Shown one piece after another: positions 45,280-59,900 of a stretch of 64,000 nucleotides of DNA (positions are counted from its first letter, which is position 1; each line of letters opens with the position of its first letter). This DNA is from Corinectria fuckeliana (Eukaryota; Ascomycota; Sordariomycetes; Hypocreales; Nectriaceae): positions 1 through 64,000 of the forward strand of contig WPDH01000006.1 of NCBI GenBank assembly GCA_019137255.1, given 5' to 3'. The position numbers were made by a program, and so were the translations under genes. The notes under the pieces were generated by a model. That model was not told the origin of the DNA, searched no databases, and was given only the letters and a program-made list of their open reading frames with translations.

Positions 45280-46198
45280 ATGGAGGTGGAAGTGGATTGA
45301 TGGCCGGGGTTTATGCTGGGAACGCAGGTATTGGAGAGCTTGATGAGTGAATGAATGGATGGCTCAAAGGAAACTGGGATATATCACACACGCAAGCAGC
45401 GCATTGGAATTGCTTTTTTGGAAGTTGCTCGTTGTCTCGAAGATCAAGAGAAGGGGGCAAGGCCGCGAGGGGAGGATCTGAAGTTATCCCTCCACAATCC
45501 ACGTTGGGTGGAAAGATAGGCCGGACGTAGATGAATCACCCCTATGAACGACAACGAGTTGAGTAAGTCGGAGAGTGCAATTCTAGCAAGTGAGTCTGTT
45601 GCACCATCTTTGAGAGCCTGTGATGACCCGGGATGCCTTGGGTCCAGTCTCAGGCTGAACCGGAGGGACTTCAACATATTACGCGAACTGATGTTTTGAA
45701 TACGATAAAATTCATGTTCGTCGCTCAGTTTGACGGCTATATACGGGCCAGCAAAAGACAGCACCATTCCGGGGCAAATTCCAGGAAATAATTCACATCA
45801 CCACCACAACAACCGCCTTCAACTCAAAACAAGACAAGGAAAAAAATTGAGCATATCCTTTTTCTTTTTTTTTTCTTTCAGATTCAGTGGTCACACTATA
45901 CTTGCCCCGGGGCATTAAGTCCGCGTCGTTGTCGTGCTCGTCGTCGGTCATCGGTCGGGCTTTCGGCGTCGTTTGGCGAAAGAGCGTATGTCGAGCTTCG
46001 AATCGAACCCAGTCTCCTCCTCTTGGGGGAACAGAGTGACCTGACCGCTGGACTACGGCGCTTCTCTGAACCCCTTGGGATGGGGAGCAGAGTAAACTCT
46101 CTGATTAAGCCATGAACTGAGCTGAACCTGAGCCGCAAGGGTTGCGAGTGACGGACGGCAAAAATTGAACCGGGAGGCAAGAGACCCAAGCCTTCAAC
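45280..46198. other. Intergenic, convergent 3' ends, with a tRNA-like relic
   Basis: Downstream of SEC17 and of the glucoamylase gene. A T-rich run lies at about 45859-45879. The tRNA-like part is listed separately. Confidence 0.5.
45990..46068 (-). pseudogene. tRNA-like relic
   Basis: On the minus strand an A-box-like TAGTCCAGCGGTCAGG (46055-46040) is followed at the right distance by a B-box-like GGTTCGATTCG (46009-45999). Between them CTCT/AGAG could form an anticodon stem with CCC in the loop. The T-stem and acceptor stem do not pair, so a working tRNA is unlikely. It may be a decayed tRNA or a tRNA-derived short element. Confidence 0.4.
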
Positions 46199-48332
<2,134 letters not shown>

Positions 48333-50380
48333 GACGGGCTGAACTAGGTAGGAGGTGGTGTTGAGTGAGAGGGATGATACTGAATCGTCCAAGTGCTGCA
48401 TCTTGACGCTTTATATCGTTCGTCCTTAGCGGACGGAGCCGAGGAAAGAGGCGTTTTGCCCGTGTAAGCCAAATGAGGAAATCGCGGAGGTCCCCATGGG
48501 GAACCGAGGAAGGTGTGGTCCAAAGGGCCGAATGAACTCAAGAGGCGCCGAGCGGAGAAGAGAGGCCGTTGGAGATGGCGCCTTGCAGGGCCTTGCAGGG
48601 GACTCTCGAAGGTGATGCTCGAGCAAGGAAAGGCCCGCTAGTGTTTGGTCTGGGTTGTGTCGGTCCACGGGCTCTGAACCAGGATCGACCATGAATAGTG
48701 AGGTTCACTATAGTCGAGGAGCTACTATGTACTTGCTGTATTATCCGTCGTCTCGGGCCGATGTCTTGCTGCAGAAGCCTAACCGTCAACGGCAGCTCTG
48801 ACCTGCGCTTTTCGGCCTCGCGTCTCGTGGGCTGGTCAGTTGGGAGGGCACCACGTGCTCGAAGTAAGGTGATGATGGGGTTCCACGTTCGGACAATATG
48901 ACGTTAACAGCGTAGTACCTGGTTAGCTGCAGAGAGCTATAGCAGGGTATATTGCATAGCACATCGGCTATGCAAAGTGTGGGGGAGTCCCAATAGTCCC
49001 TTCACATGCCGATGCAAGTAACGATGGGATCCTTCCCGCCGATGGGAACACTCAACCTCCGGGATCCGGCGGAGTCTCCGCAGTCTCCGCAGTCTCCCCA
49101 CACTTCACCGTTGTTCATTGACGCAACTTTAATAAGCTCCACACGCAATAGGTACTAAATGTTCACGGTTGGATGGATTAATTGACCGTGATGAGGAGGG
49201 GCGAGCTAGCCCGGCAACAGCGGAACACCCATTCTTCTGTTTGAGGACGTCGATTGGTCTTCAATTACCTATGCTAAAGGCTACTCCGTAGGGTAGCATT
49301 AAATGCAGGCTGCTTGTTTCCATCATATGAGGTACGATAGACGTATTAGAACGACAACAAATATGCGCAAGTCCGAGGGATAGCGGAGAACGTGTTTTAA
49401 ATAAGGATTACTCTTCCACCTCGCGATGCTTCAAAAGTGAACAGCAGCAAGATTCGTCCCAACTACCGCTTAATCGACATGCTCTCGCTCCGCCAGCTCA
49501 TCACAGCGACTAATTTAGCCCAATGCAAGCTGGCCACAACCATTACGCTCTCGCTCGGCACTATGCCTCTATATCACTCTTCGTCCGTCCTCCCTGCCCT
49601 GAAAACGGGCCAGATCGTGCGATCTTGCTGACCTCTGATCTGTTCGTGGGTGACATCGTCTCTCGGGGCCGAAGCCACGCAGCGGATCGATGCACCACGA
49701 CTCGGAGAGCGTAACACAACCGAAGGGATAGGCCCGAATACCATCATCTCGCTTGGCCGAGGAATAAGGCAAAGTTTGCACCCATGCTGACTTGACGAAA
49801 CCGTCCCGTCCCCTCCAGCTCGCCAAGCAGATTCTCAACACGCTCACTCAAAAGTACTCTTCACTACGAGTACGAAAGCTAATAGTCGAAATGTAGGCAG
49901 ACCATGGTTTTCCCCAACCTCACCAACCGACGGTCTCGGAAAAGGGGGGTGGAATATAGCGCCTCTAGTACCTCCAGCCACGGACACTCAAGCCGACTTG
50001 CGACGAATGAGGCAGCCAAAGGACCCGTTGTTCTTGGACCTGTCGATAGGATGATTGACACCATAACAAGTTGATGGCTCCATGGAGTTATCGAGTTGCA
50101 AAGCAATCGACCCTGACAATGAAGCAGAGGATCGCAGAGCACAGATCCGTGATATGTTAAGAAAGATAGACAGGAAAGAAATTTCAGCGCGGCCTAATAA
50201 GCAAATTCAGAACGCGCTGTCACGTGTTATCGGCTAAATGGCGGGTAAAACTCGGACCCTAGGCATCCATCTTATGGAACCTTCTTCTAGCCTCATCGCG
50301 CCGAAGGTCCACATCTCATCTTATCGGTTGTCGCATTCACATCTTGTTTATCTCCCCAGTGTCGCATACCAATAGCCAAG
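48333..50380. other. Intergenic, glucoamylase and SNU66 promoters
   Basis: 2.0 kb between two divergent genes. It holds a CreA-type site cluster (listed separately), a palindrome TCCCCATGGGGA at about 48490, and CACGTG at 48852-48857 and 50221-50226, the latter 155 bp upstream of the SNU66 start. No supported gene. Confidence 0.5.
49057..49101. promoter_or_regulatory. Cluster of CreA-type (CYCCRS) sites upstream of glucoamylase
   Basis: CTCCGG at 49057, CTCCGC at 49076 and 49085, and CCCCAC at 49096 all fit CYCCRS, the reverse of the SYGGRG carbon-repression site. They sit on a 9-bp tandem repeat (TCTCCGCAG), about 725-770 bp upstream of the glucoamylase ATG. Glucose repression through CreA is inferred. 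Confidence 0.5.
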
Positions 50381-52373
50381 ATGGATGCGGCTTCAATCGA
50401 GGAGACGAATCGCATTCGTGTTTCCCTGGGCATGAAGCCCCTGCCCGTCCCAGGAGCCGAATCAAAACCAGCAGAGACCCAGGCAGCGGACGACGACGGC
50501 GAGGTAGCCAGCACTCTAGAGAGCCGACAAGCACAGTCATACGACAACTACAAGAAAGCAAGGGATGCTGAAGACGCGAAAAGAAAGCGCGAAGAGAAAT
50601 CGGCCGCCATTCGAAAGGCCCGCGAGCAGGCGCAACGACTGGCCGTTCTCGATGGCAAAGGTCTCGGAGACGAGGATGGTGGCGACCTGAACGCGAAGGA
50701 GTGGCTGGTGGGCCAGAAGAAACGACAGAAGAATATTGCCAAGGCGAGGAAGCTGGAAGCGGAGCTAGCTGCCGCGGAAGCTGCCGCTGCCGCTGCGGTT
50801 CAGTACACATCCAAGGACCTTGCTGGAATCAAGGTTGCTCATGACACGGCCGATTTCCTCAATGGAGACAACCAGATCCTCACCCTCAAGGACACGACCA
50901 TTGAAGAGAACGAGGCCGATGGCGACGAGCTCGAGAACCTGGACATGCGCGAGGCCGAGAAGTTATCTCAGAGGCTTGATCTCAAGAAGGGCCCAGCATA
51001 CAACCCCCACGATGACGATGAAGATGGTGAGCGCGGTATCCTTGCTCAGTATGACGAGGAGATCAATGGCAAAAAGGTCAAGAAGTTCACCCTCGATGCC
51101 GACGGTGCCATTGCAGAACTCTCAGACATTCTTGACAAGCCAGTTGATAAGGCAAGGAAGCTCCAGACCGTGAACCTCGACGACATAGTTGGTAAGCCAC
51201 GCCTCCCCCCCCCCATGTTCCTGTCAAGATGTAATACTGACTTGTTTCGCAAAAGGTGATGCCCCAGTTTCTTCAGATTACTTAGATCCTTCCAAAATCA
51301 AGGTCAAGAAGCCTAAGAAGAAGAAGAACAAGAGCACCAGGCAAAAGCCGGTTGACGAGGACGACATCTTCCCCTCAGAGACAGCACCTGCCGACGACAA
51401 TGCCATGGACGTCGACTCCGGTATCTCAGCCCCTAGCAAGAAGAGGAAGACTAGTGACGACACCTTCGTGGACGATGAGGATCTGCAAGCATCGTTGGCA
51501 ATTCAACGAAAGAATGCACTCAAGAAGCGGAAGAAGACTCGTCCCGAAGATATTGCGAAGCAACTTCGGGAGCAAAACGACGACGAAGAGCAGGCAGATG
51601 CCCAGGAAGGTGGCCTTGTCCTTGGTGAAGTTTCAGAGTTCGTTGCTGGACTGAGCAAGCCAGGCGAGGATGAAGAACGAAGGCCCAGGAAACCGAGAAC
51701 GGTCTCCAAATCCGTTGAGCTTGATGAGGATCACACAATGGAAGATGATGACGACGAAAAACCCCAACTTTCGGCGATGGACGATGGACTTGAAGAGACA
51801 GGTGTCGAGGAAGAAAAGACCGTGGGCCAAGGAATGGGTGCTGCTCTTGCACTTCTCCGAGAACGCGGGCTTGTAGAAGACTCGCAAGGCGGTTCCCATG
51901 ACCACCTTCAGGACCGAGAAGAGTTTCTGGCAAGAAAGCGGCGCTTGGAAGAAGACCTGGACGAGCAAGCACGCAACCAGCGTGAGCGTGACAGGATGAA
52001 CGGCAAGTTAGATAGGATGTCAGTGCGCGATCGAGAGGATTGGGCCCGCCAACAGAACAACTGGCGCGACCAGCAGCAATCCCGACGGATGGCCGAGCTC
52101 TTCCAGAACGGATACAAGCCCAACGTCGAGCTCAAGTACACGGACGAGCACGGCCGAGCACTAGACCAGAAAGAAGCCTTCAAGCACCTCAGTCACCAGT
52201 TCCACGGCAAGGGCAGCGGCAAGGGCAAGACGGAGAAGCTCCTCAAGAAGATTGGAGACGAGAAGCGCCGCGAGGCCCAGAGCATGTTCGACGCGAGCCA
52301 ATCGGCGGGCATGAGCCTGGCTGCGCAGCAACAACTCAAGAAGCGGCGGGAAGCGGGTGTGCGACTGGCATAG
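50381..52373 (+). CDS. SNU66: SART-1 family U4/U6.U5 tri-snRNP protein (Snu66)
   Basis: Exons 50381-51191 and 51256-52373 give 642 residues. SART-1/Snu66 is a tri-snRNP protein needed for spliceosome activation. Visible: [19 protein letters not shown], the conserved start; a long Lys/Arg/Glu/Ala-rich helix ([19 protein letters not shown], then [10 protein letters not shown]); [59 protein letters not shown] at the splice junction; acidic and basic blocks; and the C-terminal [36 protein letters not shown] signature. The intron (GTAAGC/AAAAG) is phase 1. Confidence 0.93.
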
Positions 52374-52804
52374 AAGACTTATCAGGGAGGACAACTTGAT
52401 GACGAATAGTAATACCGGGGTGTGGAAATGCAAGCAAAGGTGCTTTATCCCTTCTCCCCAACGTGCTTCACGAGATATTATGCCCTGCTGACACCGCTGG
52501 AGACTCTAGAACTGAGGTATGTTTGAGTTAGTCGTAGTATGCTAACTTAGGTCCGTCCGAGATATGTCTTCCAGTCCGTCAACATAAAGTTATGTCTTTG
52601 TTCCATTTTCATTTTCTCAATCGAATCAACGCCAAGAGCAGGGTCTCTTGAGTGGCATCCTTCTTTCTTTCAAGTTACACGCACGACCGCACGAAGTATA
52701 TTCACCTTTCTAGGTATTCAAGTCTACTTATTCCGTCCTCCCAAAACTTCTCAAGTAGGCAGGAAAGCAAGATTACAACAAAAACTCATCGCGCTTAGAC
52801 TACT
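52374..52804. other. Intergenic, convergent 3' ends
   Basis: Downstream of SNU66 and of the small coiled-coil gene; nothing further seen. Confidence 0.5.
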
Positions 52805-53206
52805 TTACTCCTTCATCGGCTTCAACTCATCGGCACCTCCCCTCGCAAACTGCTCTAACTCCCGCCCCATTTGGTCTATCTGCAGCTGCCGCTTCTCAGT
52901 CTCCTGCTCCAACTTGTTCATCAGCTGGTCCAGCTGGTCCCACTGCTCCTGGTCCCACTGCTCCTCCGCCCGCGCCTTTATCATCTCCTCCTTCAGCGTC
53001 TCCGCCAACGTTTCCATCCTCGTGGGCTTCTGGAGCTCTTTGATTATTCGCTCTGGCACGCTAAGCGGCGCTTCGCGGCCGTCATCTTGCAGGTTGAGGC
53101 GGCCCTCGTTGGTGATATAAGGAGGTTGATGGTTGTCGACGGCGGTTGTGGAGGATGTATCTGACCCACTATCTGGGGCTGCGTCTTGGGGGCGTGTACT
53201 GCTCAT
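52805..53206 (-). CDS. Small coiled-coil protein, unrecognised
   Basis: A single exon of 133 residues. The first 50 residues are Ser/Asp/Pro/Gln-rich and likely disordered. From about 50 to 125 the sequence is a heptad-patterned, Glu/Gln/Lys-rich helix (RIIKELQKPTRMETLAETL; then WDQEQWDQLDQLMNKLEQ; QLQIDQMGRELEQF), with a WDQ word repeated. No signal peptide or membrane segment is seen. Coding use and a clean start support a real gene, but I recognise no family. It could be a small scaffold or a restricted orphan. Confidence 0.55.
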   Translation of the reverse strand: MSSTRPQDAAPDSGSDTSSTTAVDNHQPPYITNEGRLNLQDDGREAPLSVPERIIKELQKPTRMETLAETLKEEMIKARAEEQWDQEQWDQLDQLMNKLEQETEKRQLQIDQMGRELEQFARGGADELKPMKE

Positions 53207-53768
53207 CTTGATTACTGGTTGTTGGCTTAAATTTACCGTGAACGTGGAGTTGCGGATGAAACGTTGTTGCTTAATGTGTCTGTTGGTAGGTAGACCTTGG
53301 TTGAGATTGTGTCTGCGACGACTAAGTGTGCACGACGACGAAGGTTATATAGCTGTAGAGGCTTCCCACTTGAAATGTCAACACTGAACAGTAACATCGT
53401 AACTTCATTGAACATGCTTGTTCTCCGTATTGCATTGTCTCCGAGGAACAAAGGCGAATAACCCTCGTTAGCTTTGTGTCTTGGTTTGCATCCATGCGCA
53501 GGTAGCAAGCTTTGACATGTGCAGTCAGTCTGGAAAGCGGTATACCTATACGAAGTCTTTGAATAGCTCATAGGATAAATTTTCAAAGAGTGAGACTAGA
53601 CCAGGTTGTTGAACAGCACGGATGAACACGGAGGAAATGCCAATTCCATTGACCTAATTGTTTATCTAGGTGATCCGTATGTCTATGAACCAAGTACGCC
53701 GTATCCAAGCCGAACCCCAAGGTTACCCATAGCCTGAACCTGACAACGCCAATCGCTCTCATGGCGAC
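53207..53768. other. Intergenic, no supported gene
   Basis: 562 bp upstream of the coiled-coil gene and downstream of the TAG1-like gene (both minus strand). No supported reading frame. Confidence 0.5.
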
Positions 53769-56509
53769 CTACAAAGAGACCTTGGCTCCAATGCCCTCGC
53801 CCGTATAATGAATCTCTTCTACCCAGTTTCCTAACCTGACAGTGACGTCCGCGACGGCGTCTAACTTGAGAGATCCGCCTAGGGCCTTTTTGAGCTTGTC
53901 GTATCCGACATGGTCCGGCGACCACTGGACGGGCAGACGAGGAGTCTGTGAACGACCTGGAGGTGCGGCGAAGGCTTCGTCGTGGATGATTTGCCCGACT
54001 GGCTCGGTGTGATTGTAGAACGCCGTAGCGTTGATGTGCTCTATATACAGCGTGTTGAACTGGAGTGGCGAGACGAGGCCGAAAGTCGCAGAGGAAGAAA
54101 ATATGTGAAAGGTGGCGTCTGTTATGAACCGCGGCGTTCCATCGTCGTCATCCTCGCCAGGTACTGTGATCCGGGGTGTGGGGATCGTAAAGTTGATCTT
54201 TGACAGGGCCTCCCCGATCAGCGGTACGTTCGGGATGCTATCACGATGGGCCTTGGCCGTCATTGTCGTATTCTTGCCAGATACGTAGTCTGAGAGAAGC
54301 TTGCGGCCAACCTTGTGCGCATGCTCTCCTCCGAATCGGATCGGGTCCCAAGTCGACTGTACCAGAATATTCGTGTTATTGCCCAGGCCGAAATCAACGT
54401 CCCTAGCGATAGCTTCCCCCAGTATTTCGCCTTTGTGAAAGATGTGGATGTTTAAGTACGGGACAACAGCAGTGTACGGCGTGGGGTTCGTGATGTTCAC
54501 CATGGCTTGCAAGTGTACACCCGTGTCCGAGGTGTTCAGAATCTGTATCTCCCCAACTTGCGGGTTCAGTTGAGCGAATGTATCCCCAGGAATCCCTGCA
54601 AGAGTCAGCTTCTGGTCCGGTCCAAGCTATGAGACAGTGATAGAAAGTACTTCGATGAATAGTGAAGATGAATCTTCGTCACAGGGAGTGTATGATATTA
54701 GCGAAAGAAGACGGACCATTTACTGGAACCTTGCCCTCCGCGGGGACCTTCTTGATGGTCAGGATGCCGAGCACTGTGGAAACCCGGACGTCAACCGCAG
54801 CTTTGACATCCAGAATGAGGTCGTCGTCGCCGAAGAGTAGCTTCTGCATGACGTCGCTGAAGACATCACCATCTGTGATAGTCACGGGCACGTCGACGAC
54901 TCTCGAGGTGATCTTGAGGAGGTTTTCGCCGCCATCTGCATCCTCGATCTTGGTCGAGTTAGCCTTCTCCCAGCGACGCAAATGCAGTTCGCCTAGTTTG
55001 CGCTTTTCGTAAAATAGGTCAGCGGTAGCACGAAGGCTATCGACTTTTAGTTCGACATTCAGTTCGGGCGGAATAGCTGCAAGAACTTCCGTGGTGCCAG
55101 AGACTCGAGGCTCGCTGTTAGGGTCTTTCGCATCGGCGAAGGGATCCGGCAACTTGAAATCGACGTCGGTCAGGGAAAAGTTGCGAATGAAGCTGTCAAA
55201 CGACCGGCCAGGAAAGTCGACTGGTACGGTAATGCTCTCGAGGATTTCGGACATCCACTCGGGAGTATCCGAGTCATTCAACCTCTTTCCGCGAACATAA
55301 ACCTGTGCATCTTCGCCGTGAAGGTAATGTTCCATGAACTGGTCCAGGGGAGACGACCTTGAGTGTGGGCAAGCCCGTGTGAGTAGCTCTGGAATCTCCC
55401 TGATCATGCCCTGAGCGTCCGCCGTGACGTCTTCGTTGGCACGAATCTCGATGATGTCCGTAGTCGCGTCAGCCACGCTGATGGAGGGTAGCGAGGAGTC
55501 ACAATTGGGGACCAAGACCTCGAACCCAAGGGACGGAACGTTGAGGGCTACAGGAAAGTCGTTGTGCACGCTAATAGACACATCTGCCTGGATTGCCTTC
55601 CGCCCACTACCGTCCACTGGGACATCGTGTAGATTTAGTCGCTCTATTTTATACTCGGGCAAGGAAGGAATCTTGTTCGCTGCAAAGGGGTGTCAGTGAT
55701 ATTCTTGAGGAGAAGCGGTTGCGCCAGATTGATTAAAATAGCGTCTTTTGGCCAAAATACAAGGCAGCGAAGGAGCGGTAGAGGTATTGACCTTCAAATA
55801 CCAACGTTTCTGCCACGTCATGAGTACCCAGGGGGAAGATGCCCGATTTGAGCTGAATCTGGGTCTTGCCCACCACCTTCAGCAAGTCGAGGTTGCCATC
55901 CAGCCAATCGTTGGCAATCTTGCGAATGTTCTCAGCGGCGCCAACTTTGATCTCGGTTACAAAGTCCAGCTCAGTGTTGTGCCCATTAACAATGTCTACA
56001 ACCAGGGGAGGAATAACAGCGGTGCCTGCGAGGGCATCGCCATAGTCGGGCAGGAAGACGTGGACGGTCGTCTCGTCTGTCTGAAGCTTCCGCATCATGC
56101 CGGTGACGGCTTGGCCGATACGGCGAGAGTTGGTGTTTTCGACGCGGGAGCCTTCTAGGCGAACGTTGGCCTTGACTCGAGCCCAGATTCCAGTAGAGGT
56201 GATGTTCTCGATGGACAGATTGGTCGGCTCTAGGACGGCGGCCTTCTCGGCGTATCTCTGGACAGCTGGGGGTACGATGAAGCCGAGGAATATGATCAAG
56301 ATGACAAGGATGGCAAGAATGGCCATGGCGATGATGGAGGGCCATCGCCAGGAAGGCTTGGCCTTGGCGGCGTCTCTGGGCTGGGTGCCGTTGTTTTCGT
56401 TGGTCTCGTCATGATGGTCGTCATGATTCTCGAGGAGTGGCGATGACTCTGTGGCTGCATCTTCGCGGCTGGGGGAGATGAGAGGAGTTCTCTCGTTGGA
56501 AGCGGACAT
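53769..56509 (-). CDS. TAG1-like vacuolar membrane protein (DUF3712)
   Basis: Exons 56509-55792, 55679-54717 and 54595-53769 give 835 residues. A short acidic cytosolic N-terminus with two ExxxL(L/I) signals (ERTPLI at 6-11, ESSPLL at 21-26) precedes one transmembrane helix at about 57-80, so it is a type II protein. ExxxLL signals direct AP-3 cargo to the vacuole, which fits the location of yeast Tag1, a regulator of autophagy termination. The lumenal part has repeated beta-rich DUF3712 units with many N-x-S/T sites (LEPTNLSIENITSTG; PGRSFDSFIRNFSLTDVDFK; LNPQVGEIQILNTSD). The second intron uses donor AATG/GTCCGT so that GKVPVNG joins IPGDTFAQLN. Function in autophagy is inferred. Confidence 0.83.
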
Positions 56510-56994
56510 TGTGTGTCTGGGGCTATAGTTCGAGGCCGCCTAGAGGAAGAGGATGCGCTCGACGGGCATGGCCCGAGGCTATTGTAGTTGATGCTTCGGG
56601 AAGATCGAGCACTCGTCGGTGAGTAAGGAGATGAGCCCGAGAATTGGTGTTCGTAGTGTTCGTAGGATACGTAGGATATGCGGAAATGACGAAGTGATGG
56701 GTGGTGGTGCACGGGTTGTAGATGTCGAAGTGAAGGTGCGCTCAAGGATGAGACTCGTCATCGATGGCGAAGCCGCCCCAGTGTAGCAGATCGATAAGGG
56801 AAGTGGGGGAGTGCTCCGACTGGCTGCTGATGGGCCGTGCCAGGAACGAAGCCTGGCCCCAACGCCTAAAAACTGGGTGGTACAGTATGTACCTGTGGGC
56901 AGGCCTACCTACGCGGGCGGGGGTGATTTTAGGATATGGTTATAGGGAGGGTTTAAGCCTTAGACAGGGTGAGGATAGATATAACCTAGTGTGA
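56510..56994. other. Promoter of the TAG1-like gene and edge of the AT-rich block
   Basis: Normal composition changes within about 100 bp near 56900-57000, through G-rich, C-poor sequence, into AT-rich DNA. Confidence 0.5.
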
Positions 56995-59900
56995 ATATCT
57001 TAATAGGACTCTATAAGGGTAGGATTAAATTTATACTAGTTATATTTATAATAAGCTAAGATAAGATATAACTATTATACTTATAATTATTTTAAGATTT
57101 TATATATTATATAGGAGTTTATAATTCTTATTTAACTTAATATAGTAATATTAAATAATAAGATTATATTATTTATACTATCTTTTATACTAAAACTATT
57201 ATTATTTAATATAATATAATTTTATATAGTATTTTAAAATATATAGTATCTTACTTTTTAAAATAAGCTATAATATTATATTATTTTTTATATTTAATCT
57301 TATTAGCCTATTTATATTAATAGTAAATATAGTTTAATTTAGAAAGAATATAACTAGCTCTAACTACTATAAAATAATATACTAACCTAGGTTATCTAGT
57401 CTAGTATTACTAGTAATATAGTAATATAAGATAATACTATTAAATATTAATATAGTATTTTATAGTAAGATAATTAAGATATAAGTATAAGAGATAAAAG
57501 TTTAATTACTTTTAGTAAAATAGCTAAGTAATTTATATAATTATAGTTTTATATCTTAATTATAAATATACTTTTAGCTTAAAAATAATCTTATTCTAAA
57601 CTTAATATATCTTATATATTTTACTTAGAATATTAATTATACTAAATTATCCTAATTAAACTATATTATAAAAGTATTAATAAACTCTATTTATAGTTAC
57701 TAGTAAAATACTTTTATAAAAACTAGAATACTAATCTTCTCTTTTATCTTAAGTATTATCTCTAAACTTTAATATTTAATTTTAAAACTAAAAGTCTTAA
57801 ATAATAAAATTAAGATAGCTAGAAGTATTTTAAACTTTTATTAGATTTTAAGTTATAATTTTATATAGAGAATTATAAACTTACTTAAAAAACTAATTAT
57901 TATAAATCTTATTTAGCTTTAGTTTCTTATTTATAATAAAAGATAAGAAAGACTAAGTATAAAACTTCTTAAAGTAGTTTATAATTTTAGATTATTTCTT
58001 TATATAACTAAACTTAGAACTTTAATAGTAAGAAACTAACTAAGTATTATAGTTATAAAGCTAAGTAATAAACTTTTAGACTATCTTAAGGCTAAAACTT
58101 ATAGGCTTTATTATAAGGTTTAAGCTAAGTAGATAAATAAACTAAGAAGTAATCTTAATAAGATATTCTTAAATAATATCTTTTAGGCTCTAAAAGAGGT
58201 TTTTTAGATAAGTAAGGTTAAGAAAAAAATATTTATTTAGAGCTTACTTTACTTATATAATAATAATATAATTAGTTAAGTATAAAATACTATTAATCTA
58301 AGAGTTAAAGATTATTACTAAAAGTTTATTAAAAAGATTTAGGTTAAGTAGCTAAACTTTATTAGTACTAATCTAAGATAAAGTAAAAAAGAACTAAAAC
58401 TTAATTTACTTCTTAACTAGTAGAGTATTAATATAAGAGTATATTATAATAGTAGAAGAGATATCTTTTTTACTTATAGTATCTTAAGTTTTTATACCTA
58501 TAAGTAGCTACTCTAATAAGAGACTTTTTATAATTAGCCTAAATAAGTTATTATTATACTACTTAGTATTATTCTTATAGTTAGTATCTATTATCTTAAA
58601 ATCTATAATATTAGTATTTAACTTCTTCTTATCTTTTACTATTTTAGCTTTCTTTTTTAGCTTTATCTTCTAATTACTACTTTTTTACTTCTTAGTAATT
58701 AATAGAGTATAAGAACTTTTTAGGACTAGTATTTTAGCTAGCTGTTTAGCTTTCTTTTAAGTTAGAGTCTTTTTAAGTACTACTAAGAAAGAATTAAGTT
58801 TAACTTTATAAGAATATTTAGGCTTAATATTATTAGAAATAATACTACTCTTATAGTCTTTATTAGTAATAGTTAGAAACTTCTTTTTTATAAACTTATT
58901 CTTCTTCTTTAAGAGAATATTAAATTTTATATTACTATTAGAATTCTAGAATTTAATAGCTATATAGTAGTAAAAACAGATTAAAAGAAGATTAAGCTTA
59001 GCTAGTACTATTTATTCTTTTAGTAAGTACTTCTCTAAAAAGTCTTTTATACCTATTAAAAAGATAAGATATTCTATAAGTAAAGAAAGCAAGTTAATAT
59101 TTATAATCTTATTATTCTTTTTTATATTTTTAAGTACTTTAATATAAGTAGTCTTAAAAGTTTTATACTAAGTAGACTTAGCTTTAAAGTAGTTATTATA
59201 TATTACTAATATCTAAATAGATATATATTAGATACTTAGTTTTAATTAGGATCTAGTTTAAAAAAAGAGAAATCTAAAATATAATAAAAGCTAGGTAGCT
59301 AGATAGTATTTAGAACTTCTAGAGGAGCTATAAAAATATAAAGATATTACTAACCTTAAGAAATAAAGACTTAAAAACTAAGTGATTTTACTATTAAGAA
59401 AAAGAAGTTTATATAGCTAGTAAATAGACTTAAGACTTAAAAGTAATTCTCTTAGATAACTCTAAATAGAAAGAGAATAAGTAGTAGATATATTATAACT
59501 ATTAGAAACTATATACTAAAAAATAAATAATAGAGTATACTTAGTTTTAAAGACTAGTTTAGTATAGTATTAGTTCTTAATTCTTAGTAATAGTAGTACT
59601 ATTATTATAAGAGTAGAGTTAGAGTGAGAAGGTTAGAAAGTAGTTATAATATTTATTTCTTAGACTAAAAAGAAGTTACCTTAATATATAAAACACTAAT
59701 ATAAGATTTTAGTATTAAAAATACTAAGGCTTACTAATTTTAAGCTATAATTTTATAAAAGAATAAAGCTTATAGTACTATTTCTAGAGAATATAATTAT
59801 TATATTATAGTATAATAAACAAGTAGGCCTAGCTTTTTTATATCTTAAAGTTAGGCTGTTAACTAACACTATAAATAGCTAGTAGTAATATAAACTATTC

